64,000 nucleotides of DNA from Ferrimonas senticii DSM 18821 (GCF_000422665.1 NZ_AUGM01000004.1:310001-374000); one strand, 5' to 3'. Counted from the stretch's first letter, positions 1-9,037 are shown. The notes: generated by a model from the letters alone, not told the origin. Numbers and translations: made by a program.

Positions 1-286
1 TTACATTGGCCAAGAAACTGTTGCCCGAATGTACTTCCGTGGCGGCAACAAGCGGGCGTTGTACACCCTGGCTACCAGCGTTGATGCAGATGGTGACGAT
101 CTGCAACTGAAGCTGGGTGACAACTGGCGCCGTGCCGGCACCATTATCGCTAAAGCCAGCGATGGCGAACGCCTGCTATTGACCGCGGTGATGACCAAAG
201 AGTTGCCAGAAGCGCCAGAATTTATGCTGGGTGAACACACGGCGGAGCTGCTAGAGCGCCCTTACCCGCTGATGGAAAAGCAGTAA
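1..286 (+). CDS. C-terminal part of an unidentified protein (5' end outside window)
   Basis: An open frame runs in from the left edge (first full codon at base 2) and stops with TAA at 284-286, giving the last 94 residues of a protein. The piece is soluble and mixed charged, with no membrane segment or motif I recognise; it ends in ..PLMEKQ. A strong hairpin terminator follows 60 bp later, so it is the last gene of its transcript. The internal ATG at 29 is not credible as a start because the frame is open upstream of it. Function unknown. Confidence 0.6.
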   Translation, partial: YIGQETVARMYFRGGNKRALYTLATSVDADGDDLQLKLGDNWRRAGTIIAKASDGERLLLTAVMTKELPEAPEFMLGEHTAELLERPYPLMEKQ

Positions 287-344
287 CCGCTTTTGCCGGT
301 TAACAAAGTAACGGTTTACCACCAACTGCTGTGCAAACGACAAA

Positions 345-367
345 GACCCGCTTCAGCGGGTCTTTTG
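345..367 (+). terminator. Rho-independent terminator
   Basis: GACCCGCT-TC-AGCGGGTC is a near-perfect stem followed by TTTTGCT. It ends the transcript entering from the left edge. Confidence 0.85.
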
Positions 368-408
368 CTAGCTATTCTTGCTAGTGGGAAGGTAACTGAG
401 TCACCGCG

Positions 409-603
409 ATGAATATCTTAGATGCCAATAAACTGCAGCCAGCCATTTTAGTGGGGATCATCAACGAGCGACTGCGTCACGATGGTCACAACTTAGCGGA
501 TCTCGCCGCCGAATTAGAGCTAAACAGCCTTGAGCTAGAGCAGCGCTTAGCCGACGCCGGATTTCACTATCAAAGCAGCAACCAGCAGTTTGTGCGGAAA
601 TAG
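409..603 (+). CDS. DUF4250-type small protein
   Basis: This 64-residue cytosolic protein resembles the DUF4250 family: a hydrophobic start, the segment VGIINERLR, a DLAAELEL helix, then [12 protein letters not shown] and an aromatic/basic tail. Family members are short (about 55-65 residues) and of unknown function; the helical pattern suggests a small HTH-like or regulatory fold, which is inference. It sits alone between a terminator and a tandem-repeat stretch, so it is probably monocistronic. No strong ribosome binding site is visible; the start is the first ATG in frame. Confidence 0.7.
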   Translation: MNILDANKLQPAILVGIINERLRHDGHNLADLAAELELNSLELEQRLADAGFHYQSSNQQFVRK

Positions 604-609
604 CGGTTA

Positions 610-717
610 GCAGTTAGCAGTTGGCAGTTGGCAGTTGGCAGTTGGCAGTTGGCAGTTGGCAGTTGGCAGTTGGCAGTTGGCAGTTGGCAGTTGGCAGTTG
701 GCAGTTGGCAGTTGGCA
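610..717. repeat. Tandem heptamer array (GCAGTTG)n
   Basis: Fourteen perfect copies of GCAGTTG occupy 617-714, preceded by one variant (GCAGTTA, 610-616) and followed by a partial copy. The array lies just after a stop codon and between convergent genes. The minus-strand frame through it (repeating QLPTANC) is an artefact of the 7-bp period, not a gene. Confidence 0.95.
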
Positions 718-771
718 TGTTGCTTCCAGGTTTCCGAGATCTGCAAGCTATTGCTCTTGCCTTTACTAACA

Positions 772-866
772 ACTAACGACTGCTCTAGCCCTACTAACAA
801 CTAATAACTAACGACTGCTCCAGCCCTACTAACAACTGATAACTAACGACTGCTCTAACCCTTACC
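772..866. repeat. Imperfect 35-bp tandem repeat, about 2.7 copies
   Basis: Three units start with ACTAACGACTGCTC at 772, 807 and 842, joined by CCCTACTAACAACT-type text. It follows the heptamer array and reaches into the last codons of the ferredoxin-NADP reductase gene on the other strand. The same word family (CTAACAACTAA.., ACTGC..) recurs near 27,240 and 53,170-53,290. Confidence 0.85.
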
Positions 867-1638
867 AATACTTTTCAACAGTGATTTGCCCGGGGGTCCG
901 ACGCAGGTTTTTGCGCAGCCCCATCTCTTCCAACACCTCGACGGTATCGCGGATCATCTCAGGGTTGCCGCAGATCATGGTTTGACTGCGAGCCGGCGCT
1001 ATTGGCACATCCGCACGCTGTTGAATTACGCCAGACTTCAACAGTTCTGGGATCCGCCCTTTCAACGCGTTTGGGTCGTCATCGCGACTGACAATTGGCA
1101 CAAAGCGTAATTGCTGTGGGTGTTTTGCCAGCAGTGCTTCAATCAATGGCAGATAAGCGAGATCGTCGCTATGGCGCACCGCGTAGACCAACACAAAGGT
1201 TTCGTAGCGCTCCCAGCAATCTTCACTTTGCAAAATCGACAGGAATGGCCCCACTGCGGTGCCGGTGGCAAACATCCATAGCTCTCGCCCGGCGGGCACC
1301 TCATCTAGGGTTAAAAATCCGTTAGGGCGGGTTGCCACCATCACTTCATCACCGGGGCTTAAATCTTGCAGACGCGGCGACAACTCGCCCTCTTCAACCG
1401 TCACCGCCAAAAACTCAAGGGTGTCCTGCTCTGGTGGATTAACAAATGAGTAGGCCCGTTGCACCCGCTCGCCCTGTTGTTCCAGTGCCAACTTGCCAAA
1501 TTGACCGGCGACAAAAGGATCGGTATCAGCACTGACTTTTAGGCTAAATAACCGCGGATTCCAATCAATCCGCTCAACCACTTTGCCCTGTACCCAACCG
1601 CGACTTGTTTGTGGACTTGCGTCGTTTGTCGTTGCCAT
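862..1638 (-). CDS. fpr: Ferredoxin/flavodoxin--NADP+ reductase
   Basis: Cytosolic FAD enzyme passing electrons between NADPH and ferredoxin or flavodoxin. The N-terminal beta-barrel carries the FAD motif RAYSFVN; the NADP domain carries GTAVGPF (usual GTGIGPF) and CGNPEM; the C-terminus ends VEKYW with the terminal aromatic that stacks on FAD. Length (258 residues) fits bacterial Fpr. I chose the ATG at 1638 rather than 1662 because AAGGGAG lies 8-9 bases before it. The gene ends inside a short tandem repeat. In enterics fpr is in the superoxide response; no SoxS box was identified here. Confidence 0.93.
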   Translation of the reverse strand: MATTNDASPQTSRGWVQGKVVERIDWNPRLFSLKVSADTDPFVAGQFGKLALEQQGERVQRAYSFVNPPEQDTLEFLAVTVEEGELSPRLQDLSPGDEVMVATRPNGFLTLDEVPAGRELWMFATGTAVGPFLSILQSEDCWERYETFVLVYAVRHSDDLAYLPLIEALLAKHPQQLRFVPIVSRDDDPNALKGRIPELLKSGVIQQRADVPIAPARSQTMICGNPEMIRDTVEVLEEMGLRKNLRRTPGQITVEKYW

Positions 1639-1734
1639 TTTCGCTACTCCCTTGGAAACCACCAGTCTTCTAAGCGTAGTCCAATATCACTGCCTAAGTT
1701 ATTAAATTAATGGATTTTTATTTTTGTATAACAA

Positions 1735-1760
1735 ACAAAAAACCTCGCCGAAGCGAGGTT
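1735..1760 (-). terminator. Rho-independent terminator of the symporter gene
   Basis: On the minus strand AACCTCGC-TTCG-GCGAGGTT is followed by a run of T. It lies 27 bp after the symporter stop codon and separates it from fpr. Confidence 0.85.
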
Positions 1761-1786
1761 TGATAAAGGTTAACCAAAGCGCAGGT

Positions 1787-3061
1787 TCAGCGGGTTTCGA
1801 CCGCAACGCCGGTATCCGCAGCCTCGGCGGTCGCAACCGCTGGCTCGGTGCGATCGACCAAGGTCACCACCGCGGTATCGCCAACCACGTTAGCCGCGGT
1901 CACAAACATATCGATAATCCGGTCGACGGCAATCACCAGCGCAAAAGCGGTTTCCACCGGTAAACCCATCTGGTGGATCAGTACCCCAATAACAACCGCA
2001 CCGCCGCCCGGTACCCCACCGGCGCCAACTGACAGCATAAACACAATGGCAATCAGTGCTGGCAGCTGTTCGGTGGTGATTGGTGTACCAAACGCATTAG
2101 CCAAGAAGAAGGCGGCGATGGTGACGTAAATGGATACCCCACACATATTCATGGTCGCCCCCAGTGGTACCCCAAAGCCGGCGGTCGCAGGATTAACCCC
2201 CAACTTATCGGTCAAGGTACGCAGAGTCACTGGAATGGTGGCGTTGGAGCTGGCACATGAGAAGGCAAACAGCATCTGCTCGCGAGTCTTTTCACGGAAC
2301 TGTTTAGCGCTAATGTCGGTAAACAGGCCGATCAACACCGGGTAAACCACCACCATCCACACTACCAGCAGCACCACAATCAGACTGATGTAACCCAACA
2401 CCGCTGAGAACGTGGTGGCATCCAAGGTGGCGCCCAATTTAACCATCAGCGCAAACACCCCGATTGGTGCAGCACGCATCACTAGCGTGATCAGCGCCAT
2501 CATAATGGTGTTGGCTTTGGCAAACGCCCGACCGACACCATCCATCTGGCTGCCCAGCTTTTTGATGATGAAACCCAGCAGCAGCGCCATAAAGATGATC
2601 TGCAGCATATCGCCGTCAGCAAATGCCTGCACTGGATTGCGAGGGATGATATTGGCCACCAACTCGCCAAAATTTGGCAGTTCAGTGCGTTCGATGGCGG
2701 TCGCCGCTAGTTGCGGCAGATTGGCTCCTACCCCCGGCTGGACAATCAGCGCCACCACCATCGCTACAGTGATGGCGAACAGGGTATTAGCGATATACAG
2801 TGCAAAAGTTTTTCCGCCCAAGCGGCCAAACGCTTTGGCGCTTGGCAGTTGGGTCATACCAGCGACAATCGAACAGAACACCAATGGCACAACCAACAAC
2901 ATGATCAGATTAACGAACATGCTGCCCACGGTACTGGCAATGGCGACCCCAGTGGTTGCCAAGGCACCACCATCGGCGATGCCGCCACGCATTAAAAAGC
3001 CAAGCAGCAAGCCGGCAAACAAACCGACGAAGATCTGAGTGGAGAGAGAGTATTTAGACAT
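1787..3061 (-). CDS. Dicarboxylate/amino acid:cation symporter (DAACS family), altered binding site
   Basis: Inner-membrane Na+- or H+-coupled uptake carrier of the glutamate transporter fold, 424 residues and highly hydrophobic. Family landmarks are visible: the HP1 serine-rich loop SCASSNATIP (268-277), a TM7 segment GATMNMCG (301-308), HP2 VGAGGVPGGG, and the TM8 signature D380..D384-M-F-V-T-A-A-N391..D395. Two usual residues are changed: the NMDG aspartate is Cys307, and the TM8 arginine that holds an acidic side chain (R397 in GltPh) is Val387, while the amino-group aspartate (D384) stays. A neutral or other amino acid is therefore more likely than glutamate or aspartate. It is monocistronic with its own terminator. 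Confidence 0.88.
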   Translation of the reverse strand: MSKYSLSTQIFVGLFAGLLLGFLMRGGIADGGALATTGVAIASTVGSMFVNLIMLLVVPLVFCSIVAGMTQLPSAKAFGRLGGKTFALYIANTLFAITVAMVVALIVQPGVGANLPQLAATAIERTELPNFGELVANIIPRNPVQAFADGDMLQIIFMALLLGFIIKKLGSQMDGVGRAFAKANTIMMALITLVMRAAPIGVFALMVKLGATLDATTFSAVLGYISLIVVLLVVWMVVVYPVLIGLFTDISAKQFREKTREQMLFAFSCASSNATIPVTLRTLTDKLGVNPATAGFGVPLGATMNMCGVSIYVTIAAFFLANAFGTPITTEQLPALIAIVFMLSVGAGGVPGGGAVVIGVLIHQMGLPVETAFALVIAVDRIIDMFVTAANVVGDTAVVTLVDRTEPAVATAEAADTGVAVETR

Positions 3062-3362
3062 AGACCATGGGCCATCAGCGGAAACTGCGGCTCAGTCTAC
3101 TGCCATGAATTTATTGATGAAAGTGGCCGAAAAATTGACCGTCGTGTGACATCCGCTGGCTCGCGCAAAAATCACCTTGGAATTTCACGCTAAAAAACAC
3201 AATCAAACAGCACAAAATATCAATTTGCACACAAAAATATCCATAAAATACCACTTGTGACACAACTCACAAGCCTGAAAGTTGCCGAGTATTCGCCCTG
3301 CGAAACCACAAAAAAGGCGCCCTGGTGCAAACCAGCGGCGCCCTATTTGAACGGTTTAACGC
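3062..3362. other. Intergenic region upstream of the symporter
   Basis: About 300 bp, AT-rich in the middle (3180-3260). It holds the promoter side of the symporter gene and the terminator of the MscS-like gene. No ORF, RNA or repeat is evident. Confidence 0.5.
3308..3342 (-). terminator. Rho-independent terminator of the MscS-like gene
   Basis: On the minus strand GGCGCC-G-CTGGT pairs with ACCAG-GGCGCC around a short loop and is followed by TTTTTTG. Confidence 0.85.
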
Positions 3363-4235
3363 TTACTGCTGCGGGTAAGCGTCACCGTAGATCTGCATAA
3401 AGTCTGCGCGGATCAGTTGTTCCAGATGGTTGGCTTGTTCGGTTGGGCAGAACAACATCACGTGCAAGATCTGCTCACCTGTATCGCGACTGCTGATGTG
3501 AATGTGCGGATCTGGGCCGGGTAGGTCAACCCCTGCGTGTTTCTCAATAACGCCGTTATAGCGGCGAGCGACCTCGATAAAGTCTTCACAGTGACCGTCG
3601 ATACGTTGCCGAAGTTCCGGTAACAGTGGGTAAAGGTTGTTGAACTTAGCGACCACAATAAAGAAATCGTGGTAAACATAGCGCTTCATAAAATTAAGGT
3701 TTTTCACCGGATAGGTGAAAAACAAACTGTTGGGCAAGGTGATGGTCTTACCGGTGAAATGGTATTGACCATGGTGCAGATCGATCTCTTGCACCACTGT
3801 TGCCATCAGCGTGTGCTCTAGCACTTCACCGCAGTTATGGCCAACCTCAATCCAATCACCAATCCGAAAAGAACGCGAACTGGCCCGTTGAATCGAGCCG
3901 GTAAAACAGAGGATGATCTCCTTCGAGGCCACCACCAGTGCCACCGCGACCGCCGCGACCGACAACGCAAATTCGCTGATTTCAGATTTCCATAACAGGA
4001 AGATGCTCAGTGCCACCAAGGTAAAACTGACGTTCTTGGTGCGCGAGATCCAATTGCGCTGATCCTCTGACAGGAACATCGCATCGCCACGGATCCGCGA
4101 CAGGATCACTTTGCGCGCCATCAACGCTACGCCGATCAGCAGCACGCTGAGTAACAATTTATGCTCGAATAACAACTGCCACCCGTGCAGCAATGCTTGT
4201 TTCCAGCCCACGCTTCCCCATTCAAACTCAATCAT
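3363..4235 (-). CDS. MscS-family mechanosensitive channel
   Basis: A 290-residue inner-membrane protein with three predicted membrane spans (about 25-42, 68-85 and 88-108) followed by the MscS-like cytosolic beta domain. The pore-helix region (SVAAVAVALVVASKEIILCFTGSI) is Ala/Val-rich rather than the Gly/Ala pattern of E. coli MscS, and the beta-domain motif FRIGDWIEVG is clear. Such channels release solutes on hypo-osmotic shock. No convincing Shine-Dalgarno is seen before the ATG. It is separated from the next minus-strand gene by about 100 bp. Confidence 0.85.
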   Translation of the reverse strand: MIEFEWGSVGWKQALLHGWQLLFEHKLLLSVLLIGVALMARKVILSRIRGDAMFLSEDQRNWISRTKNVSFTLVALSIFLLWKSEISEFALSVAAVAVALVVASKEIILCFTGSIQRASSRSFRIGDWIEVGHNCGEVLEHTLMATVVQEIDLHHGQYHFTGKTITLPNSLFFTYPVKNLNFMKRYVYHDFFIVVAKFNNLYPLLPELRQRIDGHCEDFIEVARRYNGVIEKHAGVDLPGPDPHIHISSRDTGEQILHVMLFCPTEQANHLEQLIRADFMQIYGDAYPQQ

Positions 4236-4334
4236 CGATTAGCACACTGCCTTATTCATCTCAAAGCGCTCTCGCGTTCGCCTTGGCCTAGATTACCGAA
4301 AAACGCCACCACAACAGGTCAAGCCAGCCCGCCG

Positions 4335-5381
4335 TTAACGGACACTGCCTGCAACCACCCCGGTCGCGGATACGGGTACTGCCTTAACGGTCACTTGGGC
4401 GGCGGCTGCCGTTGCTTGAGCATGCTGGTTTACCAGCAGCTTTAGCTGTTCAGTCACCGTTAGTTGCTGCTGCGAGGTTTGCGCCAGTTGGCCAGCCAAC
4501 TGGGTCAGCAGTTGTTCAATGCTTAACAGGTACCCCTCTAACTGCCGTTCATCCGCTTGTTGCAGCTGCTGCACCGTGGCCCCAATCTGCTTGGTATGAT
4601 TAGCCTCTACCGTGACCTGCTGAACCAGCAATTTAATGCTATCAATCTGCCGTGGCTGCTGTTCGATAAGCTGCTCTAAGGCAAACAGGCGTGCTTGAGC
4701 AACGGCGAAGGACAGCGGCGCTGCATCATCAATATCAATCTCTTCCAGATCATACACCGCCGCCTGTTGCGGGCGCAGGTACAACAGCCGCACGGTATCG
4801 GTTTCCAGTCGCACTTGCTGTGGTAACAGCTCTGTCATCTGCCGTTGCGCCCGTTCGCTGCGGTCATCGGCAATCAGCGCCACCAACCGCCGCAGTTCAC
4901 GCTCAAGCGCTTGGTATTCATCGGGATAGTGTTCTGGGGTTGCCAACGATTGCAACACCTCGCGATTGGCGAACGCCGGTGCCAATAACTGCACACTGTC
5001 ATGGCGAACTTGTTCTGCCTTATCCAAGGCCAGTTCAGCATCACTAAGCCCATCCAGACAGGCCTGATAGCGACTGCGGCGACTAAAAACGCCAATGCTT
5101 TGGTGCAGTTGGGTCGGATCTGCGGCGATTTTGGCAAAGTGTTTACCAGCCTCCGCCAGCGCGTCCGTTGCCTGCTCAAGCTGCTTTGGGGCAAACCACG
5201 CCAGTTCGCTCTGCTGCAAACGCTGCTGCGCTTGTTGTTGACGCTGCGCCAGTTGCGTAACCAAGGCTTGCAACGGCTCGGCGGCAGTAACAGTGGGCAG
5301 TTCGGTGACATTGGTGGTGCTGCTACACCCGGCCATCACCAAACCACAGAGCATCAGCCCCACTGCCATTACTTGCTTCAT
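4335..5381 (-). CDS. Coiled-coil lipoprotein of unknown function
   Basis: A 348-residue protein with a lipobox (LVMAGC, Cys18), so it is exported and lipid-anchored. The rest is Gln/Leu/Ala-rich and predicted mostly alpha-helical with long coiled-coil stretches (about 40-75, 150-185, 220-320). No enzymatic motif is visible. A periplasmic structural or tether-like role is possible but unsupported. It has its own promoter region of nearly 500 bp shared with pldA. Confidence 0.75.
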   Translation of the reverse strand: MKQVMAVGLMLCGLVMAGCSSTTNVTELPTVTAAEPLQALVTQLAQRQQQAQQRLQQSELAWFAPKQLEQATDALAEAGKHFAKIAADPTQLHQSIGVFSRRSRYQACLDGLSDAELALDKAEQVRHDSVQLLAPAFANREVLQSLATPEHYPDEYQALERELRRLVALIADDRSERAQRQMTELLPQQVRLETDTVRLLYLRPQQAAVYDLEEIDIDDAAPLSFAVAQARLFALEQLIEQQPRQIDSIKLLVQQVTVEANHTKQIGATVQQLQQADERQLEGYLLSIEQLLTQLAGQLAQTSQQQLTVTEQLKLLVNQHAQATAAAAQVTVKAVPVSATGVVAGSVR

Positions 5382-5879
5382 TTACTGCCACCATGTCATC
5401 AACGTTGATCTTGTGGCAGTGTATTTGGGCGTTGTCGTAGCGACAATCGTTATTCAGTAATTTAGCGGCTGCAAAATTGGCAAACATCAGTTGCTTGACC
5501 AAGATCACAAGCCAAAATCCTATGATCACTCTAAAGTCACGATCAACCCGCCAATATCGGCAAGCGAGCCGCTATGCTTGGCGCTGCAACTGTTAGGGCG
5601 TGTTGATGTTTGGTGTTCAGAATTTGGTCGAGGATAGCGGCTGTCAATCGAGGATTGCGATTGAAGTCCCTCTCCTCTGAAATCAAAATCAGGGCTCTAC
5701 GTCGAAATCGTATGACGAAGAGTGACAGCTGCTAGTCCGCCCCTGCAAGGCGCCCCTCCGTGGCCACGGATCAGCAAAACAAACCAGCAAAGTTCAATTT
5801 GCTTTCAAAAGTAGCCAATAATGGGCGCAAAAATATACGGCAAAGGTCAACACGCCCTAGTAATGGAGTACCCCAGACG
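5382..5879. other. Divergent promoter region between the lipoprotein and pldA
   Basis: About 500 bp with no convincing gene. A plus-strand frame opens at a GTG at 5760 and runs into pldA, but it lacks a signal peptide and ribosome binding site and is better read as leader. No repeat or RNA structure was recognised. Confidence 0.5.
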
Positions 5880-6863
5880 ATGAGTTCGCTGCTACTGCTC
5901 ACTGCCAGCATCAACATGGCCTGTATCGAACAGCAACTGCTGCATGGCGATCAAAGTCAGACTCTGGCCGAGTTAAAACAGCGCTGTCAGTCGCTCACTG
6001 AGCAACCGCTTGAACGGCAACCGGTCGCCGTCAGCGCCGCGCAAGAGATTGACCGCCGCCGCGCCGCCGAAAAACAGATCGACAACAATCGCTTCGGCTT
6101 AAGCGCCTACCACAACAACTATGTGCTGCTGGCCAGTTACAACAACAACCCCAACCAAGCGACCTGGGAATATGGTCCCGAGGGGATCCAACCCTGGGAG
6201 GTAAAAGCCCAATTTAGCTTTAAGGTACCAATTACCCCCGACTGGTTTGGCGATGACAGCGGCTTATACATCGCTTACACCAACCAAAGTTGGTGGCAAG
6301 CCTATAACGGTAAGGTTTCGGCGCCGTTTCGCGACACCAACCACATGCCTGAATTGGTGTGGATCCACAAACTGAATGACTATCAATTTGGCGACTGGCA
6401 ATGGGATCTGTTGTCGCTGTCGCTCAATCATCAATCCAACGGCCGCAGCGGCGAGGCCTCTCGCAGTTGGAATCGGCTGATTGCCACTAGCGCCTTTAGT
6501 TACAACCGCTGGGTGCTCGGCGGCCGCGCTTGGTATCGGTTACCCGAGGACGCCAAAATTGACGATGGTGATCCTAACACCCCGCCACCGGCTGAGGGCG
6601 ATGACAATCCAGATATCACCGACTTTATGGGCTATGGCGAGTTATTTGCGATCTACAACCGTGATGACCACAACTTCAGCCTGCGCACTCGTGGCAACCT
6701 GCGCGAGCACCAAGGGGGATTAGAACTTGGCTGGTCATTTCCACTCACCGGTAAACTGCGCGGGCATGTTCAAGGTTACTGGGGCTATGGTGAAAACCTG
6801 TTGGACTACAACCACCGCTCTGAACGGATCTCTTTTGGGGTTGAATTAACGCCATTGTTATAG
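5880..6863 (+). CDS. pldA: Outer membrane phospholipase A
   Basis: Calcium-dependent outer-membrane acyl hydrolase that removes phospholipids from the outer leaflet. The catalytic block NHQSNGRSGEASRSWNR contains His184, Ser186 and Asn198, with the same spacing (+2, +14) as H142/S144/N156 of E. coli OMPLA. The C-terminal half is a run of amphipathic beta strands. I chose the ATG at 5880: it gives a short signal peptide and has GGAG 11 bases upstream; the frame-open GTG at 5760 would bury the signal. It is monocistronic. Confidence 0.93.
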   Translation: MSSLLLLTASINMACIEQQLLHGDQSQTLAELKQRCQSLTEQPLERQPVAVSAAQEIDRRRAAEKQIDNNRFGLSAYHNNYVLLASYNNNPNQATWEYGPEGIQPWEVKAQFSFKVPITPDWFGDDSGLYIAYTNQSWWQAYNGKVSAPFRDTNHMPELVWIHKLNDYQFGDWQWDLLSLSLNHQSNGRSGEASRSWNRLIATSAFSYNRWVLGGRAWYRLPEDAKIDDGDPNTPPPAEGDDNPDITDFMGYGELFAIYNRDDHNFSLRTRGNLREHQGGLELGWSFPLTGKLRGHVQGYWGYGENLLDYNHRSERISFGVELTPLL

Positions 6864-7141
6864 CCCCGCTGATCCTTGTTGAGTGTTTTTGCATAGCGCT
6901 AAAAAAAGAATATTTTTGAGTTAGATGCGGGCTTGCTAACGGCACGTTTAGCGCTAATGCCAAGCAACTGGTGATTTACCCCACAGTTTTGCCGGTTTCA
7001 AAAAAACTTTACTGCGCTTAAGTCACCCACGCCTAGGCCGAACGTGACTGAAACAACAATCTTCTTTTGCACGCCCGCCACAACAGCACAGTTTGGAATT
7101 GATTACTTTAGCCCTGCACCTATTACAGCAGGGTATAGATC

Positions 7142-8668
7142 ATGACCACTCGTAGAGACTTCATCAAAAAGATGGGCGTCGGCGTTGCCGGCACCATGGC
7201 ATTGCCAGTAATGGCGGCCGAAACTCAAGCCGATCCAAACACTTGGGACGAAACCGTAGACTTAATCATCATCGGTTCTGGCTTCGCTGGCCAATCCGCG
7301 GCGATTAACGCCAAGCGCGCCGGCATCAACAAAGTTGTCGTACTGGACAAAATGCAGGTTATCGGTGGCAACTCCGCCATCAACGGCGGCTGGTTTGCGG
7401 TTCCACGCAACCCAATCCAGCTGGCCCAAGGCATCAACGACGACAGCCCAGAAGTACTGGTAGCGGATCAGATCGCTGCCGGTCGTGGCCTAGCCAACCC
7501 AGCCCTGCTGCAAAAGATTGCTGATCACGCGCTGGACTCCTACCAGCTGTGTGTCGATTCTGGGGTTAAATTCCGTGAAGGCTTCAACCAACTGGTTGGT
7601 GGCCACACCAAAGCCCGCGCTATCCGCGTAGTGGAAGGCACCGGCGGCGGCATCACCCAGCGTCTGTACGAAGTGGGCATGAAAGAGGGCGTTGAATACC
7701 GCCTGCAGCACAAAGTCGAAGACTTTGTCATGACCACCACCGACAAAGGCAGCAAGATCGAAGGCGTTATCGTTAAGAAAGGCTACCGCTTCCCGAACGA
7801 AAAAACCGGTCACATTGTGCGCATCAAAGCGACCCACGGTGTGGTGATCTGCTCCGGCGGCTTTGCTCGCAACAAAGAGCTGTGTGCCATCGTTGATCCA
7901 GCACTGGATCCAACCTTCGATTGCACCAACCAGTTGGGCGCCACCGGTGAGGTGACCCTGACTGCAATGAACAACGGCGCCATGCCAGTACACATGAACC
8001 TGATCCAATCCGGTCACTGGGGCTCCCCAGATGAAGGCGGCTTTGGCTGGTCGAACGCCCTGCTGTCCATCGGCTGGCACAAAGGCATCGGCGTTTCGGT
8101 AAACACCGGTAAGCGCATCATGAACGAACGTGCTGACCGTTTGACCTGTGCTACCGCGATGGCCAAAGAGCGTCACGAAGACAACTCTCCGGCGTACCCA
8201 GTGGTGTTCTTCAACTACAACCCATACAAAGACGACGAGCGCGTAGTGCGTTCAGTACGTGACGAGATGGCATGGACCTTCAACTCGCTGGATGAGTTGG
8301 CCGCCCGCTTCAACATCCCAGCGGCCGAATTGAAAGCCACCGTAGAACGCTTTAACGGCTTCGTTAAAACCCAGAAAGATCCAGAATTTGGTCGTGAAAT
8401 GGACTCTGCTGAGATCCTTAAGCCACCGTTCGTTGCCTCGCGGATCTGGCCAAAAGTGCACTACTGCATGGGCGGTCTGAAAACCGATAACGACGCTCGC
8501 GTACTGAGCTCCAAAGACTTCCAGCCAATCGCTAACCTGTACGCCACCGGCGAAGCCGCAGGCGGTGTTCACGGCTCGACCCGTCTGAGCTCTTGCGCTT
8601 GCTTGGAAGGCCTGGCGATGGGCTTCGTACTGGCAAAAACTCTGACCACTGACATCAAAGGAGCCTAA
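7142..8668 (+). CDS. Tat-exported flavocytochrome c flavoprotein subunit (fumarate reductase-like enoate reductase)
   Basis: A 508-residue periplasmic FAD protein of the FccA/UrdA superfamily, which reduces the double bond of alpha,beta-unsaturated acids. TRRDFIK is a textbook Tat signal; the FAD-binding GSGFAG is at 45-50. Active-site landmarks include NERADR (position of the catalytic arginine loop), KVHYCMGG (substrate His region) and ATGEAAGGVHGSTRL (substrate Arg). There is no heme or FMN-binding domain; electrons come from the tetraheme cytochrome encoded 3 bp downstream. The substrate cannot be read from sequence: fumarate, urocanate, acrylate and cinnamate reductases share this fold. 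Codon use is strongly biased (CTG, CGT), suggesting high expression. Confidence 0.88.
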   Translation: MTTRRDFIKKMGVGVAGTMALPVMAAETQADPNTWDETVDLIIIGSGFAGQSAAINAKRAGINKVVVLDKMQVIGGNSAINGGWFAVPRNPIQLAQGINDDSPEVLVADQIAAGRGLANPALLQKIADHALDSYQLCVDSGVKFREGFNQLVGGHTKARAIRVVEGTGGGITQRLYEVGMKEGVEYRLQHKVEDFVMTTTDKGSKIEGVIVKKGYRFPNEKTGHIVRIKATHGVVICSGGFARNKELCAIVDPALDPTFDCTNQLGATGEVTLTAMNNGAMPVHMNLIQSGHWGSPDEGGFGWSNALLSIGWHKGIGVSVNTGKRIMNERADRLTCATAMAKERHEDNSPAYPVVFFNYNPYKDDERVVRSVRDEMAWTFNSLDELAARFNIPAAELKATVERFNGFVKTQKDPEFGREMDSAEILKPPFVASRIWPKVHYCMGGLKTDNDARVLSSKDFQPIANLYATGEAAGGVHGSTRLSSCACLEGLAMGFVLAKTLTTDIKGA

Positions 8669-8671
8669 ACC

Positions 8672-9037
8672 ATGAAAAAATTAACTCTATTGGCTGCTTC
8701 TTTGCTGTTGGCAATGACCGCCCACGCCGGTGAAATCGTTAAGCAGGAAGGCGGCATGAAAGGCCGTAGCCAGCACGCTTTTATCTACCAAGATGATTGC
8801 CAAAGCTGCCACGACAAGAGGCCTCGCAAGTACATGGACGATAAGGCCTGTCGCGATTGTCACGGCGACATGAAGGATATCGAGATCCCGAAAGAGCGCC
8901 TGAAGTTTGAGCACGCGGATCCGCACCAGAGCCCACACTACGGTGAAGGCGCGTCCTGTATCGCTTGTCACAGCGAGCACAAGACCTCGGCTCCAGCCTG
9001 TGAAGAGTGTCACCGCGCGTGGTTTGACGAACGTTAA
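8672..9037 (+). CDS. Periplasmic tetraheme cytochrome c (partner of the flavoprotein)
   Basis: A 121-residue Sec-exported protein (signal ends near Ala19) with four CxxCH motifs at 43-47, 60-64, 96-100 and 110-114, matching the small tetraheme domain of Shewanella flavocytochrome c3. It starts 3 bp after the flavoprotein stop, with AAGGAG overlapping the end of that gene, so the two are translated together and presumably form a two-subunit reductase fed by a quinol dehydrogenase such as CymA (not in the window). Confidence 0.9.
   Translation: MKKLTLLAASLLLAMTAHAGEIVKQEGGMKGRSQHAFIYQDDCQSCHDKRPRKYMDDKACRDCHGDMKDIEIPKERLKFEHADPHQSPHYGEGASCIACHSEHKTSAPACEECHRAWFDER

Noticed and set aside
610-717. 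Possible CRISPR-like array
   Set aside because: Units are 7 bp with no spacers.
570-800. Minus-strand ORF with repeating QLPTANC
   Set aside because: Created by the 7-bp tandem repeat; no start signal, no homology pattern.
5760-5879. GTG start adding 40 residues to pldA
   Set aside because: It would bury the signal peptide; ATG at 5880 has GGAG upstream.
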